Positions 42,006 through 49,280 are shown, counted from the first letter of the stretch. The stretch: DNA of 60,452 bases from CADCTM01 sp049671305 (GCA_049671305.1 JBATUR010000112.1:1-60452), one strand, 5' to 3'. The notes: generated by a model from the letters alone, not told the origin. Program-made: numbers and translations.

Positions 42006-42038
42006 ATGAATGTTGTATTAACTATATACTACATTTAA
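42006..42038 (+). CDS. Possible 10-aa leader peptide before the methyltransferase
   Basis: The frame encodes MNVVLTIYYI and is preceded by GGAGG at 41997-42001 with a 4-base gap, a better site than that of the methyltransferase itself. Its stop lies 48 bp before the methyltransferase ATG. It may be a regulatory leader or an accident of sequence. Confidence 0.25.
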   Translation: MNVVLTIYYI

Positions 42039-42086
42039 ACTACAAACTTGTCAACAAGCTGGAACAGTGTTTAGGGCGGTGGATAG

Positions 42087-43349
42087 ATGCCTTCTCGTGG
42101 TCACAGACCAATTGCCATTGATTTATTTGCCGGTGCCGGTGGCTTCTCTTTGGGCATGGAACAAGCGGGTTTTGAGGTGGCAATTGCCGTGGAACATGAC
42201 CCGGTTCATGCTGGGGTTTATGCCTATAATTTTCCTCAGACTAAGGTTTTGTGTCGAGATATTAGTTCGCTTTCGGGTCGGGTAATTAAAGAGGAACTAA
42301 AGCAGTGGCGCAAAACTAGTGACTACCGTCGTCGGGATCGCACCATAGATTTAGTATTTGGTGGTCCACCTTGTCAAGGTTTTTCCTTAATGGGTAAAGG
42401 TCAAGTTGATGATCTGCGAAATAACTTGATATTTGAATTTTGCCGTTTGGTAAAAGAACTGCAACCTCGTTATTTTGTCATGGAAAATGTGCCTGGTTTA
42501 AAAATTAAGAGATACGCTGCGATGTTAGAGCGGCTGATTGATGAATTTAAGATAGCAGGTTATGAGATAACTGAACCGGTGAAGATTTTAAATGCGGCGA
42601 GTTTTGGAGTTCCACAAAAGCGACGGCGCTTGTTTTTATTGGGAGCTAAAACAGGTCAGTCGCTGATCGTTTATCCTCAGCCAAAATTAGCCTTGCCTGA
42701 GCAATATGTAACCGTCGAAGAAGCGATCGCCGATTTACCCAACTTAGATAATTTTAGCGAACTACAAACCAGCGATTGTCTGCAACTTACACATACACAA
42801 CTAGAGCAAATCGAAGCATCCGCGACTAATTATGTGAAAATGCTGCGAAATTTACTCAAACAACCCGATAATTTCGCCTATTTGCGTCAATGGAATCGTT
42901 ATGAATTAACAAGTTCCCTGCAAACTCAGCATGGTACAGTTGCCATTGAGCGTTTTGAGCAAACAACCGGCGGCAACATAGAACCAATTAGTCGTTTAAG
43001 ACGCTTGCATTGGCAGAAGCCTTGTAATACTCTTAGAGCAGGTACAGGTTATGAACGTGGCAGTTTTACTTCTCCGCGTCCCATCCATCCCAAGTACCCG
43101 CGAGTTATTTCTGTACGTGAAGCAGCAAGACTGCATTCTTTTCCTGACTGGTTTCGTCTGCACGTCACCAAATGGCATGGTTTTCGACAAGTCGGTAATG
43201 CGGTTCCGCCACTTTTAGCACGAGCTTTAGGCTGTCAAATAATTGCCGTGTTGGAAGTTAAACCGAAAGTGCCCAAGACTGTTTTGGAACTTGGAGATCC
43301 CCAATTACTAAGGTTTACGCTAGTTACGGCAGCTAAGTATTGGCAATAG
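42087..43349 (+). CDS. DNA (cytosine-5)-methyltransferase
   Basis: This 420-aa enzyme has the C5-methyltransferase motifs in standard order: motif I DLFAGAGGFSLGMEQAGF, motif IV with the catalytic Cys in FGGPPCQGFS, motif VI VMENVPG, motif VIII PQKRRRLFLLG, and motif X GFRQVGNAVPPLLA. The target-recognition region lies between about 215 and 340. It uses S-adenosylmethionine to methylate cytosine in DNA. No restriction endonuclease gene lies beside it, so it appears to be an orphan. Its recognition site cannot be read from sequence. It is divergent from the VWA/AAA+ pair. Confidence 0.95.
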   Translation: MPSRGHRPIAIDLFAGAGGFSLGMEQAGFEVAIAVEHDPVHAGVYAYNFPQTKVLCRDISSLSGRVIKEELKQWRKTSDYRRRDRTIDLVFGGPPCQGFSLMGKGQVDDLRNNLIFEFCRLVKELQPRYFVMENVPGLKIKRYAAMLERLIDEFKIAGYEITEPVKILNAASFGVPQKRRRLFLLGAKTGQSLIVYPQPKLALPEQYVTVEEAIADLPNLDNFSELQTSDCLQLTHTQLEQIEASATNYVKMLRNLLKQPDNFAYLRQWNRYELTSSLQTQHGTVAIERFEQTTGGNIEPISRLRRLHWQKPCNTLRAGTGYERGSFTSPRPIHPKYPRVISVREAARLHSFPDWFRLHVTKWHGFRQVGNAVPPLLARALGCQIIAVLEVKPKVPKTVLELGDPQLLRFTLVTAAKYWQ

Positions 43350-43503
43350 TGAGCGATCGCTTACTCAGTGACTTCAATCACAAGCTGTTACACAATCCAT
43401 CACAGTTATTTTTATTATTCATCACGGGCAAGTAAAAGCACCGATCACTGAAGATTTTCTTAAGATCCTGGATAGTAGTATTATTAACCTATTCAAAAAA
43501 ACT

Positions 43504-43710
43504 ATGAAATCTACCCAAGTTTGCTTTCCTAAGTTCCCTGTTCAGCAAGTTGCTCATCGCATTATCTCGCTGCGTAAGATTACTTGGATTGATCAACAGC
43601 TTTTTATGTCAGCCGCCTTGGCTAAAAAGTCTCTATCTGCAGAAGAAGAAACTTTGGTTGAACAAATTTATCAAGGCTTAAATCAAGGCTGGATTAAAGT
43701 TGAAGGCTAA
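43504..43710 (+). CDS. Small protein, paralogue of the one at 19507
   Basis: This 68-aa protein shares the pattern of the 67-aa protein at 19507-19710: an N-terminal hydrophobic helix (VQQVAHRIISLRKITWIDQQ), LSAEEETLVEQIYQGL in the C-terminal part, and a G..KVE-type ending (NQGWIKVEG). The function is unknown. Resemblance to small PII-interacting cyanobacterial proteins is a memory-based suggestion. A repeat-derived terminator follows. It stands alone, 154 bp after the methyltransferase gene. Confidence 0.6.
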   Translation: MKSTQVCFPKFPVQQVAHRIISLRKITWIDQQLFMSAALAKKSLSAEEETLVEQIYQGLNQGWIKVEG

Positions 43711-43781
43711 GATTTGGGAATGAGTATCGTTTGTAAATAAATTTTTATAGTTTTTCTGATCATATTATTTATTTTTATTTG

Positions 43782-43815
43782 TAGAGACGCGCCTTCTGGG
43801 TACGTCTCTATTTTT
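43782..43815 (+). terminator. Rho-independent terminator made of a TAGAGACG-type repeat
   Basis: TAGAGACG (43782-43789) pairs with CGTCTCTA (43803-43810), followed by TTTTTG. The arms are typical of a dispersed cyanobacterial repeat related to the one at 47605-47625. Confidence 0.75.
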
Positions 43816-43822
43816 GTCTAAT

Positions 43823-44164
43823 TTAAGTCACGACGCCTGAACCCAGCAAACCCATGACAAATAAAGCAGTTGCAGCCAGAGAAAAAACCATCATCATGCC
43901 GGCTGGCATAAAGGCACGAGTCACAGTAAAGCGCTTGACAAAAACACCAAAAAGTGCAACAGCTATTGCAGCAGCAATTCCTAGTCCAACTTGAGGATTT
44001 TGCAGGCTAACAAACCAGGCGACGAGTAAAGCGACGCCACTGCCAACACCAGAATATAGTGACATTTTGCTTTTTACCTTGAGGTAGCCCATCACACCGC
44101 CAAGCAAAACCAAAACACCGTAAATTAAAATAGACCAGGTTGCAATCTGAAATAAATTGTTCAT
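43823..44164 (-). CDS. TMEM14-family small membrane protein
   Basis: This 113-aa protein has four hydrophobic helices and Gly-rich turns (LLGGVMGYLKVKSKMSLYSG, VGLGIAAAIAVALFGVFVKR, MPAGMMMVFSLAATALFVMG) as in TMEM14/UPF0136 proteins. Plastid and mitochondrial relatives (FAX, TMEM14C) transport fatty acids or porphyrin precursors. The bacterial role is unproven. I start it at ATG 44164; longer forms would add a polar N-terminal extension. No clear ribosome-binding site is seen. Confidence 0.8.
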   Translation of the reverse strand: MNNLFQIATWSILIYGVLVLLGGVMGYLKVKSKMSLYSGVGSGVALLVAWFVSLQNPQVGLGIAAAIAVALFGVFVKRFTVTRAFMPAGMMMVFSLAATALFVMGLLGSGVVT

Positions 44165-44227
44165 TTTAAGGAATTTACGTTCTTTAGAGGCTAGCGTAAA
44201 ACAAGACAAGTTAGAAACAGGAAAATT

Positions 44228-44323
44228 ATGACCTCCCACGAGCTTTTAATGTTAGGACTGCTACTCGGTCCCGGTTTGTTGCTATCAGCGCTAGTTATGT
44301 TAACATTCGCTGCTGGTGGTTGA
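44228..44323 (+). CDS. 31-aa single-span membrane peptide
   Basis: This short frame encodes a 31-aa peptide with one hydrophobic helix (ELLMLGLLLGPGLLLSALVM) and a small C-terminal AAGG. AGGA lies about 8 nt before the ATG. Its size resembles the tiny subunits of thylakoid complexes, but it does not match PetN, PetL, PetM, PsbT, PsaM or Psb30 as I know them. It is divergent from the TMEM14 gene and converges on DUF760. It may be real, but this is only supported by composition and a fair ribosome-binding site. Confidence 0.5.
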   Translation: MTSHELLMLGLLLGPGLLLSALVMLTFAAGG

Positions 44324-44427
44324 TCGAATTTCAGTGCTAGTGAGCTTGTTTTTCGCAAGACAATTATCCGCTCGAAATTACAGCGTTGGGGGTAAAGCAA
44401 AATTAAAATTAACACAAACTGTAGGAT

Positions 44428-44461
44428 TCCCCCCGCTTTGCTTGCTAAGTTTGACGGGGGA
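44428..44461. terminator. GC-rich hairpin between the membrane peptide and DUF760 genes
   Basis: CCCCCG (ending 44435) pairs with CGGGGG (44455-44460) in an otherwise AT-rich region between two convergent genes. No long T-run follows on either strand. Confidence 0.45.
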
Positions 44462-44489
44462 GTATTCCTAAGTCAAGAGCACACGTGAT

Positions 44490-44867
44490 TTATTCAGTCC
44501 GTTTGGGGGAATCCTGGGGTTTTTTCTGATGACGCGGTTGACGACGCAAGGGAGTTGTATCAATCAAGGTTTCTTCTAGTTCCATGCGTTGTTCCATTTG
44601 CCGCAAGAAATAACCAGTCATCATAGCTGATGCTAGCAGTCCTGCTAGGTTTTCTCGGTCTGTTGTAATTTGCACGTTAAAGTTCTCTGAAGGAAGCATC
44701 CCTACCAGTCCCTGCACGTTTTGAGAGATAATTTGTTGAATCTCAGGACTAGCAGATTTTGCTACTCGTGACAAAATATCAGGTGACTGATGCTGGAGAT
44801 AATTTAGCAGTTGGTTTTCTGATTCATCTTCAGCTTGGGAATTGAGGAAGTCAGAGTTAAATACCAT
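44490..44867 (-). CDS. DUF760 protein
   Basis: This 125-aa protein matches the DUF760 family of cyanobacteria and plant chloroplasts. Diagnostic segments are LLNYLQHQSPDILSRVAKSA, EIQQIISQNVQGLVGMLPSE, NVQITTDRENLAGLLASAMM and GYFLRQMEQRMELE. Plant relatives have been linked to chloroplast proteostasis, but the bacterial role is unknown. The C-terminus is basic and low complexity (RRQPRHQKKPQDSPKR). It lies 132 bp downstream of scpB on the same strand. Confidence 0.85.
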   Translation of the reverse strand: MVFNSDFLNSQAEDESENQLLNYLQHQSPDILSRVAKSASPEIQQIISQNVQGLVGMLPSENFNVQITTDRENLAGLLASAMMTGYFLRQMEQRMELEETLIDTTPLRRQPRHQKKPQDSPKRTE

Positions 44868-44999
44868 TCTTGAGTCTCAGATTGACTAACTTAGTTTCTA
44901 CTCTAAACGATTGTGATGGTAGCCGACCTCTGCTTTTGTATAATTACTGTGGTTCTTTAGGAAGAAATCTGGTCAAAAAAACTAGTTTTTTAGAAAATA

Positions 45000-45503
45000 C
45001 TAAATTGATTTTCCTGGTTGAGATGGTGTCTCTGGCGAGATCAGCAGTTGATCGAGTTCAAAATGTTGATGAAATTTGTCAGTAACTTGTAACCAATATG
45101 ATCGTCCATCAGTTTGTCGGCGTTTGTGGACAAAACCGAGTTCAATTAATTCTTGGACGTGTTGATAAGCGCCACTGCCTCGTAGTTCAATTAAATCAGT
45201 TTGGGCAATGGGATCTTTAAGTGCGATCGCTGCTAATGTCCTCAAAGCACCCGTTCCAATCTCTGCAGGCACCAAACTTTGAATTAAACCTTGATATGAT
45301 GCTCGTAGTTGTAAACTATATCCTGTTGGCATTTCCACAACTTCTAAGGCACTATCACGATGAGCATAATCTGACATCAATTCAATAATCGCATCTTCGG
45401 CAGCATCGCGATCGCATCCGGCAATTTCGGCAATTTCGGCAATTGACAAAGGCTGACCTTTAAGGTATAATACTGCTTCAATTTGAGTAGCTAAACGAAA
45501 CAT
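45000..45503 (-). CDS. scpB: Segregation and condensation protein B
   Basis: This 167-aa protein is ScpB, which with ScpA and SMC forms the condensin complex that organises the chromosome. It contains two winged-helix domains, with typical segments FRLATQIEAVLYLKGQPLSI, YSLQLRASYQGLIQ, and ALRTLAAIALKDPIAQTDLI ending in the conserved LRGSGAYQHVQELIELGFV. ATG 45503 is preferred to the in-frame TTG two codons upstream. scpA is not in the window. It sits 21 bp downstream of the ABC ATPase gene and may share its transcript. Confidence 0.93.
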   Translation of the reverse strand: MFRLATQIEAVLYLKGQPLSIAEIAEIAGCDRDAAEDAIIELMSDYAHRDSALEVVEMPTGYSLQLRASYQGLIQSLVPAEIGTGALRTLAAIALKDPIAQTDLIELRGSGAYQHVQELIELGFVHKRRQTDGRSYWLQVTDKFHQHFELDQLLISPETPSQPGKSI

Positions 45504-45524
45504 TGACAATTTTTGACTAATTGC

Positions 45525-46373
45525 TTAATCGAGTTGGCGTCCAGTAAGTTCAACAAAGATATCCTCTAAGTTTGATGGACGAACCATTATGCCAGTTTTA
45601 TCAGGTAAAGTGTCAAGATAAGCATTCGCTTGCCGTAAATCGGGGAAAAATTGGTACTCAAAACGGTCTTGAGTTTGTTTCATCACCAACCCTTCACCAT
45701 GTTGCTGTCGTAGTTGTTGCAACGTTCCCAATTCAATTAATTTACCAGCATCCATAATGCCAATTCTGTCGCACAAAAACTCAACTTCATCCATATAATG
45801 AGTCGTCAATAAAATTGTCATGCCTTGCTTATTCAAATCTCGCAGAATTTCCCACAAACGGCGGCGAGTTTGCGGATCAAGTCCCACGGTTGGCTCATCT
45901 AAAAATAAAATAGAAGGTTGATGTAATAATGCCCTAGCAATTTGCAAACGGCGCTTCATGCCACCAGAAAGGGTTTTGACGACAGCATCACGTCTATCAG
46001 CAAGTTCGACATATTCTAACCATTGATTTATCCGCCGTCGTCGTTCAGGATTGGGAATATGATGCAAGCGTCCGTGGAATTCCATATTTTCCCATACCGA
46101 AAGGTCGGTATCAACGCTGGTTTGCTGCAAGACGACGCCAATATTTTGCTTTACTTGTTGTTTTTGGCGTACTACGTCATAACCTGCAACTTCTATTTGT
46201 CCAGAAGTTGGTTGAGTTAGAGTTGTCAGCATCCTAATTGTCGTTGATTTTCCGGCGCCATTGGGTCCGAGAAGTCCAAACATTTCCCCTGAGTTGATGC
46301 TGAAGGAGAGGTTGTTGACGACTGGTACTTTGTCGTAGGTTTTGTGGACGTTTGTTAGGGAGACGGCGGGCAT
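45525..46373 (-). CDS. DrrA-type ABC transporter ATP-binding protein
   Basis: This 282-aa ATPase resembles the DrrA/CcmA class that powers ABC-2 type exporters of drugs or lipids. It shows Walker A GLLGPNGAGKSTTIRML, Q loop VVLQQTSVD, signature TLSGGMKRRLQIARALLHQP, Walker B ILFLDEPTVGLDPQTRRRLW and H loop LLTTHYMDEVE. A C-terminal regulatory tail has NLEDIFVELTGRQLD, typical of DrrA. The matching permease gene is not adjacent, which is common in cyanobacteria. The transported substrate is unknown. Confidence 0.93.
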   Translation of the reverse strand: MPAVSLTNVHKTYDKVPVVNNLSFSINSGEMFGLLGPNGAGKSTTIRMLTTLTQPTSGQIEVAGYDVVRQKQQVKQNIGVVLQQTSVDTDLSVWENMEFHGRLHHIPNPERRRRINQWLEYVELADRRDAVVKTLSGGMKRRLQIARALLHQPSILFLDEPTVGLDPQTRRRLWEILRDLNKQGMTILLTTHYMDEVEFLCDRIGIMDAGKLIELGTLQQLRQQHGEGLVMKQTQDRFEYQFFPDLRQANAYLDTLPDKTGIMVRPSNLEDIFVELTGRQLD

Positions 46374-46442
46374 AGATGAAGGTGATGGGGCAATCTTTGA
46401 TTTATGATATCTTGTCTGCTAGCTTCTTTTCGTTGGTGATGA

Positions 46443-46841
46443 TCAAGAGTGAGTTAGGTTAATAAACGATAGCATTCCCACCCAACCCACAAAGCTACCG
46501 ATAAAATAAGCCGGAAAATCTGACCAACTAAAAGTAGTTCCCAGTACCAATCGACCTGGTAAAGTTGCACGTATTGCCTGTAAAAAGGGTGCTTGCCAAA
46601 GTTGCAGAAATTCTATGGCACAACTAAACAAGCATACCCCAATAGCAACCCAAACTGGTGTCGTTTTTGGCAAACAAAAAGCCACCAGCATCATTAACAA
46701 TATTTGATACGCAACACTTCCCAATAAATCATTTAGCCATTCCGGTGCAGGAGAATGAAACCGCACCCAATAACCCAAAGGCAGAATAATAATTATGCCA
46801 ACAATTAGAGCAAGTCGGTATTGCTTTTTTGAGGATGCCAT
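46443..46841 (-). CDS. DUF2809 membrane protein
   Basis: This 132-aa protein has four hydrophobic segments and the DUF2809 pattern (LGYWVRFHSPAPEWLNDLLG, VAYQILLMMLVAFCLPKT, FSCAIEFLQLWQAPFLQAIR, LVLGTTFSWSDFPAYFIG). VanZ-like proteins have a comparable layout. The role is unknown. ATG 46841 is chosen as start because it directly precedes the basic residues before the first helix. Confidence 0.82.
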   Translation of the reverse strand: MASSKKQYRLALIVGIIIILPLGYWVRFHSPAPEWLNDLLGSVAYQILLMMLVAFCLPKTTPVWVAIGVCLFSCAIEFLQLWQAPFLQAIRATLPGRLVLGTTFSWSDFPAYFIGSFVGWVGMLSFINLTHS

Positions 46842-46937
46842 AGAAAAATATGTCATAGATCTGTCGCAGGCAGTCTAACAGACAGATTTATTTTTTTATT
46901 ACTGGAAAATTCCCAGCGCGAAGGTTATTCTTTAATC

Positions 46938-47236
46938 CCGCAGGCTGGAAGCCTGGGGCTACAAGCACAAAGTCCGCCTGCGCGGACTAGGGAAGAATTG
47001 CTTTAGCCTGCGTAGGCAGGCTTGGTTCCTGTAGCCGCACCCTTCAGGGTGTCGGCACTTCCTTGTGCACGTACTAGAGAAAAATTGCTTTAGCCTGCGT
47101 AGGCAGGCTTTATTCCTGTAGCCGCACCCTTCAGGGTGTCGGCACTTCCTCATGCACGTACTAGAGAAAAATTGCTTTAGCCTGCGTAGGCAGGCTTGGT
47201 TCCTGTAGCCGCACCCTTCAGGGTGTCGGCACTTCC
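46938..47236. repeat. Array of palindrome-rich 87-bp tandem repeats
   Basis: Three tandem units of 87 bp begin at 47004, 47091 and 47178 (first base of TAGCCTGCG). The last is cut off at the neighbouring gene's stop. Each unit contains GCCTGC-GTAG-GCAGGC and a second imperfect palindrome from GCCGCACCCT to AGGGTGTCGGC. Units differ at a few positions only. A related palindrome, AGTCCGC-CTGC-GCGGACT, and a GCAGGCTGGAAGCCTG motif precede the array (46938-46990). The period is a multiple of three, so a repeated 29-residue open frame appears on the minus strand, but it is unlikely to be a gene. Confidence 0.9.
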
Positions 47237-47419
47237 TCATTCCTCCCCGTCGTACACCTCAAACACAACCTTAAATTCAATATTGCGGACACGCTGACGC
47301 AACAATAGCTGATGTCCCTCGGCATCGGAACGTGATTTATAACGGGCGATAATTAGCCATCCTAAATTGGGGCTTTGACGTGCAACTGCCCAAGGCTTGA
47401 GGCTGTCTTTGTAAGGCAT
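47237..47419 (-). CDS. Small hypothetical protein beside the tandem repeat
   Basis: This 60-aa protein (MPYKDSLKPWAVARQSPNLG, then YKSRSDAEGHQLLLRQRVRN and a VVFEVYDGEE ending) is basic in the middle and soluble. The family is not recognised, though the layout resembles small cyanobacterial proteins with a conserved W-x(3)-R centre. ATG 47419 is supported by AAAGGAG 11 bases upstream. A longer frame upstream is less protein-like. Its stop codon touches the end of the 87-bp repeat array, so the repeats lie immediately downstream of it. Confidence 0.6.
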   Translation of the reverse strand: MPYKDSLKPWAVARQSPNLGWLIIARYKSRSDAEGHQLLLRQRVRNIEFKVVFEVYDGEE

Positions 47420-47801
47420 AATGAATTTGTCTCCTTTACTTGTTTGATGGAGCCAGAGCCAGCCCGTCGCCGTCCAAAGTGTCAGGCTGGCTTCTTTCTC
47501 CGTTGCCGTTGCAACAATGCTATTATTACACAAGCTTTTGACAAATGCAAGCGTTTGTGGTAAAGATTTTAATAAAAATTGTTTTTGTAGGAAAATTAAA
47601 TAAAGACGTTTCAGCGAAACGTCTCTACAATAATTTGGTTAAAGCGTAAGTTATTGGAAGGATTGTTAAAAGATGGGCAGGGCTGAAGATGAAAGGTAAA
47701 TGAAGCGGTAATTACCAAGTCGCAGGACGGCACGGTTTCCCATTATGAAATAATAGTACCACAAAAACACGGATTGGCATCATAAATTAGCAAAAAAAAT
47801 T
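47420..47801. other. Intergenic region with a TAGAGACG-type repeat
   Basis: This 382-bp stretch contains an inverted repeat GACGTTTC/GAAACGTC (47605-47623) followed by TCTACAA, a member of a common cyanobacterial repeat family. Nothing else identifiable is present. Confidence 0.5.
47605..47625. repeat. Dispersed inverted repeat GACGTTTC/GAAACGTC
   Basis: Perfect 8-bp arms around AGC, followed by TC, resemble the 3' half of the terminator repeat at 43782-43810. Confidence 0.7.
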
Positions 47802-48242
47802 ATGACAATTTACTTCTATGGCACTCGTGACAAATACGGTTGCTTCTCCAACTTTTCCCAGCATGGCTTTGAATTAGACGGCGTTTATTGGACAACCAGC
47901 GAACATTATTTCCAGGCACAAAAGTTTGTCGGCACACCTCATGCTGACCAAATTCGGGCAGTGAAAACACCAAAAGATGCCGCAAAAATGGGCAGAGATA
48001 GAAAACGTCCTTTACGCCCAGATTGGGAAGAAGTGAAAGACGATATTATGCGTAAAGCCGTCTTACGCAAATTTGAAACTCATGGCGATATTCGGGAAAT
48101 TTTACTTGCCACAAACGATGAGCCAATTGTTGAAAATGCGCCAAGTGATTATTATTGGGGCTGCGGCAAAGATGGCAGTGGAAAAAATATGTTAGGACAA
48201 ATTTTAGAAGAAGTACGAGATATTTTGCGCGATGCCACGTAG
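47802..48242 (+). CDS. NADAR-family N-glycosidase-like protein
   Basis: This 146-aa protein is a NADAR (YbiA-like) domain over its whole length. Characteristic segments are FYGTRDKYGCFSNFSQHGFE, WTTSEHYFQAQKFVGTPHAD, RPDWEEVKDDIMRKAVLRKF and NAPSDYYWGCGKDGSGKNML. Members are involved in riboflavin-pathway damage control. Others reverse DNA guanine ADP-ribosylation in DarT1-type toxin-antitoxin systems. No DarT-like gene lies beside it, so a house-cleaning role is as likely as a defence role. The TAG stop is supplied by a GTAGGGGCG repeat at 48239. Confidence 0.9.
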   Translation: MTIYFYGTRDKYGCFSNFSQHGFELDGVYWTTSEHYFQAQKFVGTPHADQIRAVKTPKDAAKMGRDRKRPLRPDWEEVKDDIMRKAVLRKFETHGDIREILLATNDEPIVENAPSDYYWGCGKDGSGKNMLGQILEEVRDILRDAT

Positions 48243-48266
48243 GGGCGTACGGCTGTGCGCCCTCAT
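48239..48266. repeat. GTAGGGGCG-type dispersed repeat (copy 1)
   Basis: GTAGGGGCGTACGG followed by TGCGCCCTC forms a short imperfect palindrome that begins within the last codons of the NADAR gene. Similar GTAGGGGCG starts occur at 50567 and 60386. Confidence 0.65.
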
Positions 48267-48489
48267 CTCATCATATTTCCCAGCGAGTCGCCCTGATAAT
48301 TTTAAGCTTTTGCAACCTTAGTTAATTAATATTTGAAAAACTTAATCAAAGAAAAGCGATCGCATGATATCAAATTTCTGCTGGCTGCCTTATGATTTAG
48401 AACGAGTTAGCCAAAGCGTTTCGTTCAGCACCCAGGCTGACTGAATTCTTCTATATTTTCCTAGCTTAAAATAATAAGGATGCGCCACT

Positions 48490-48993
48490 ATGAAAGGTGA
48501 TCATGCTCCCCTAAAAAGCCTCCGCTCAAAAGTCTTCTGCCTCGGTGCAGCGCTATCTGTAGCCGCGCTTACCGTTATATCTGTGCCAACATTGACGCCT
48601 CAAGCACTTGCCCACACCCGTCAGTCTCAACGCAGTGGCAGCGGGCGTTGGATAGAAGTTGACACTTCTCGTCAGCAATTAATAGCTTGGAATAACGGCA
48701 AAATTGAGCGCTTATTTTGGGTTTCGACTGGAAAACGCCGAACTCCCACCCCATCTGGCACTTATCGCGTTCAATCAAAGTATCGCTCAACTTATATGCG
48801 GGGCGCTGGCTATTATGTGCCTGATGTTCCCTACGCCATGTTTTACTCAGGCGGTTACGCTTTGCATGGCGCTTACTGGCACAATAATTTTGGCACAAGA
48901 ATGAGTCATGGTTGCGTCAATTTGGGAGTACGTCAAGCGCGTTGGTTATATAATTGGGCACCTGTTGGTACAAAAGTTGTAGTGCATCGTTAA
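48490..48993 (+). CDS. Exported L,D-transpeptidase (YkuD)
   Basis: This 167-aa protein has a signal peptide (VFCLGAALSVAALTVISVPT, cleaved near ALAH) and a YkuD catalytic domain. Motifs include WIEVDTSRQQLIAWNNGKIE, VSTGKRRTPTPSGTYRVQSK and the active site HGAYWHN with MSHGCVNL, containing the catalytic Cys. The enzyme cross-links peptidoglycan in the periplasm. A TAAGGAT ribosome-binding site lies upstream. Its stop codon overlaps that of the convergent gene in the shared sequence TTAA. Confidence 0.92.
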   Translation: MKGDHAPLKSLRSKVFCLGAALSVAALTVISVPTLTPQALAHTRQSQRSGSGRWIEVDTSRQQLIAWNNGKIERLFWVSTGKRRTPTPSGTYRVQSKYRSTYMRGAGYYVPDVPYAMFYSGGYALHGAYWHNNFGTRMSHGCVNLGVRQARWLYNWAPVGTKVVVHR

Positions 48994-49280
48994 GACATTG
49001 GCTTAGGTGGCGGCGGTGACTGAGGTTGTAAAAAGGGCTTAACTTGCTCTGGTGGAACTGAACCACGATAAGCGCCACAATAATACATACTCATCACCGC
49101 TTTAAATGCCCAATCAGTCGGTGAAATGTCAGAAAAAGGAATTGGCAAAGTGTCGGCTTTATCTTGAGCACAAGCTTGCAAAACCTGATCTGCATTGACA
49201 TTTGGCTCATTTTGTGCAAGAACGGGAGCAACAAAACTAGTTGTCGTCAGCACAATAGTTGTCAGCAGTTGGAGTTTCAT
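48990..49280 (-). CDS. Exported protein with an SLH-like segment
   Basis: This 96-aa protein has a signal peptide ending VLAQNEP. A segment with FSDISPTDWAFKAVMSMYYC matches the start of an SLH repeat (D(I/V)xxxxWAxxA). It is too short for a full SLH set, so it may bind cell wall weakly or be a truncated member of the porin-like family. The C-terminus is Pro-rich (QPQSPPPPKP). It overlaps the convergent L,D-transpeptidase gene by four bases and lies 38 bp before murG on the same strand. Confidence 0.7.
   Translation of the reverse strand: MKLQLLTTIVLTTTSFVAPVLAQNEPNVNADQVLQACAQDKADTLPIPFSDISPTDWAFKAVMSMYYCGAYRGSVPPEQVKPFLQPQSPPPPKPMS

Larger units (their letters stand above)
41790..42086. 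other. Structured non-coding interval between VWA and methyltransferase genes
   Basis: This 297-bp divergent interval holds a 9-bp-stem hairpin (41837-41878) and, near the methyltransferase, a 10-codon reading frame with an ideal ribosome-binding site (42006-42038). No longer gene is present. It must contain promoters in both directions and may encode a small RNA. Confidence 0.45.

Noticed and set aside
46959..47240. A minus-strand reading frame with a 29-residue Cys/Arg repeat
   Set aside because: It is created by the 87-bp tandem DNA repeat whose palindromes explain the sequence. No start site or signal supports translation.
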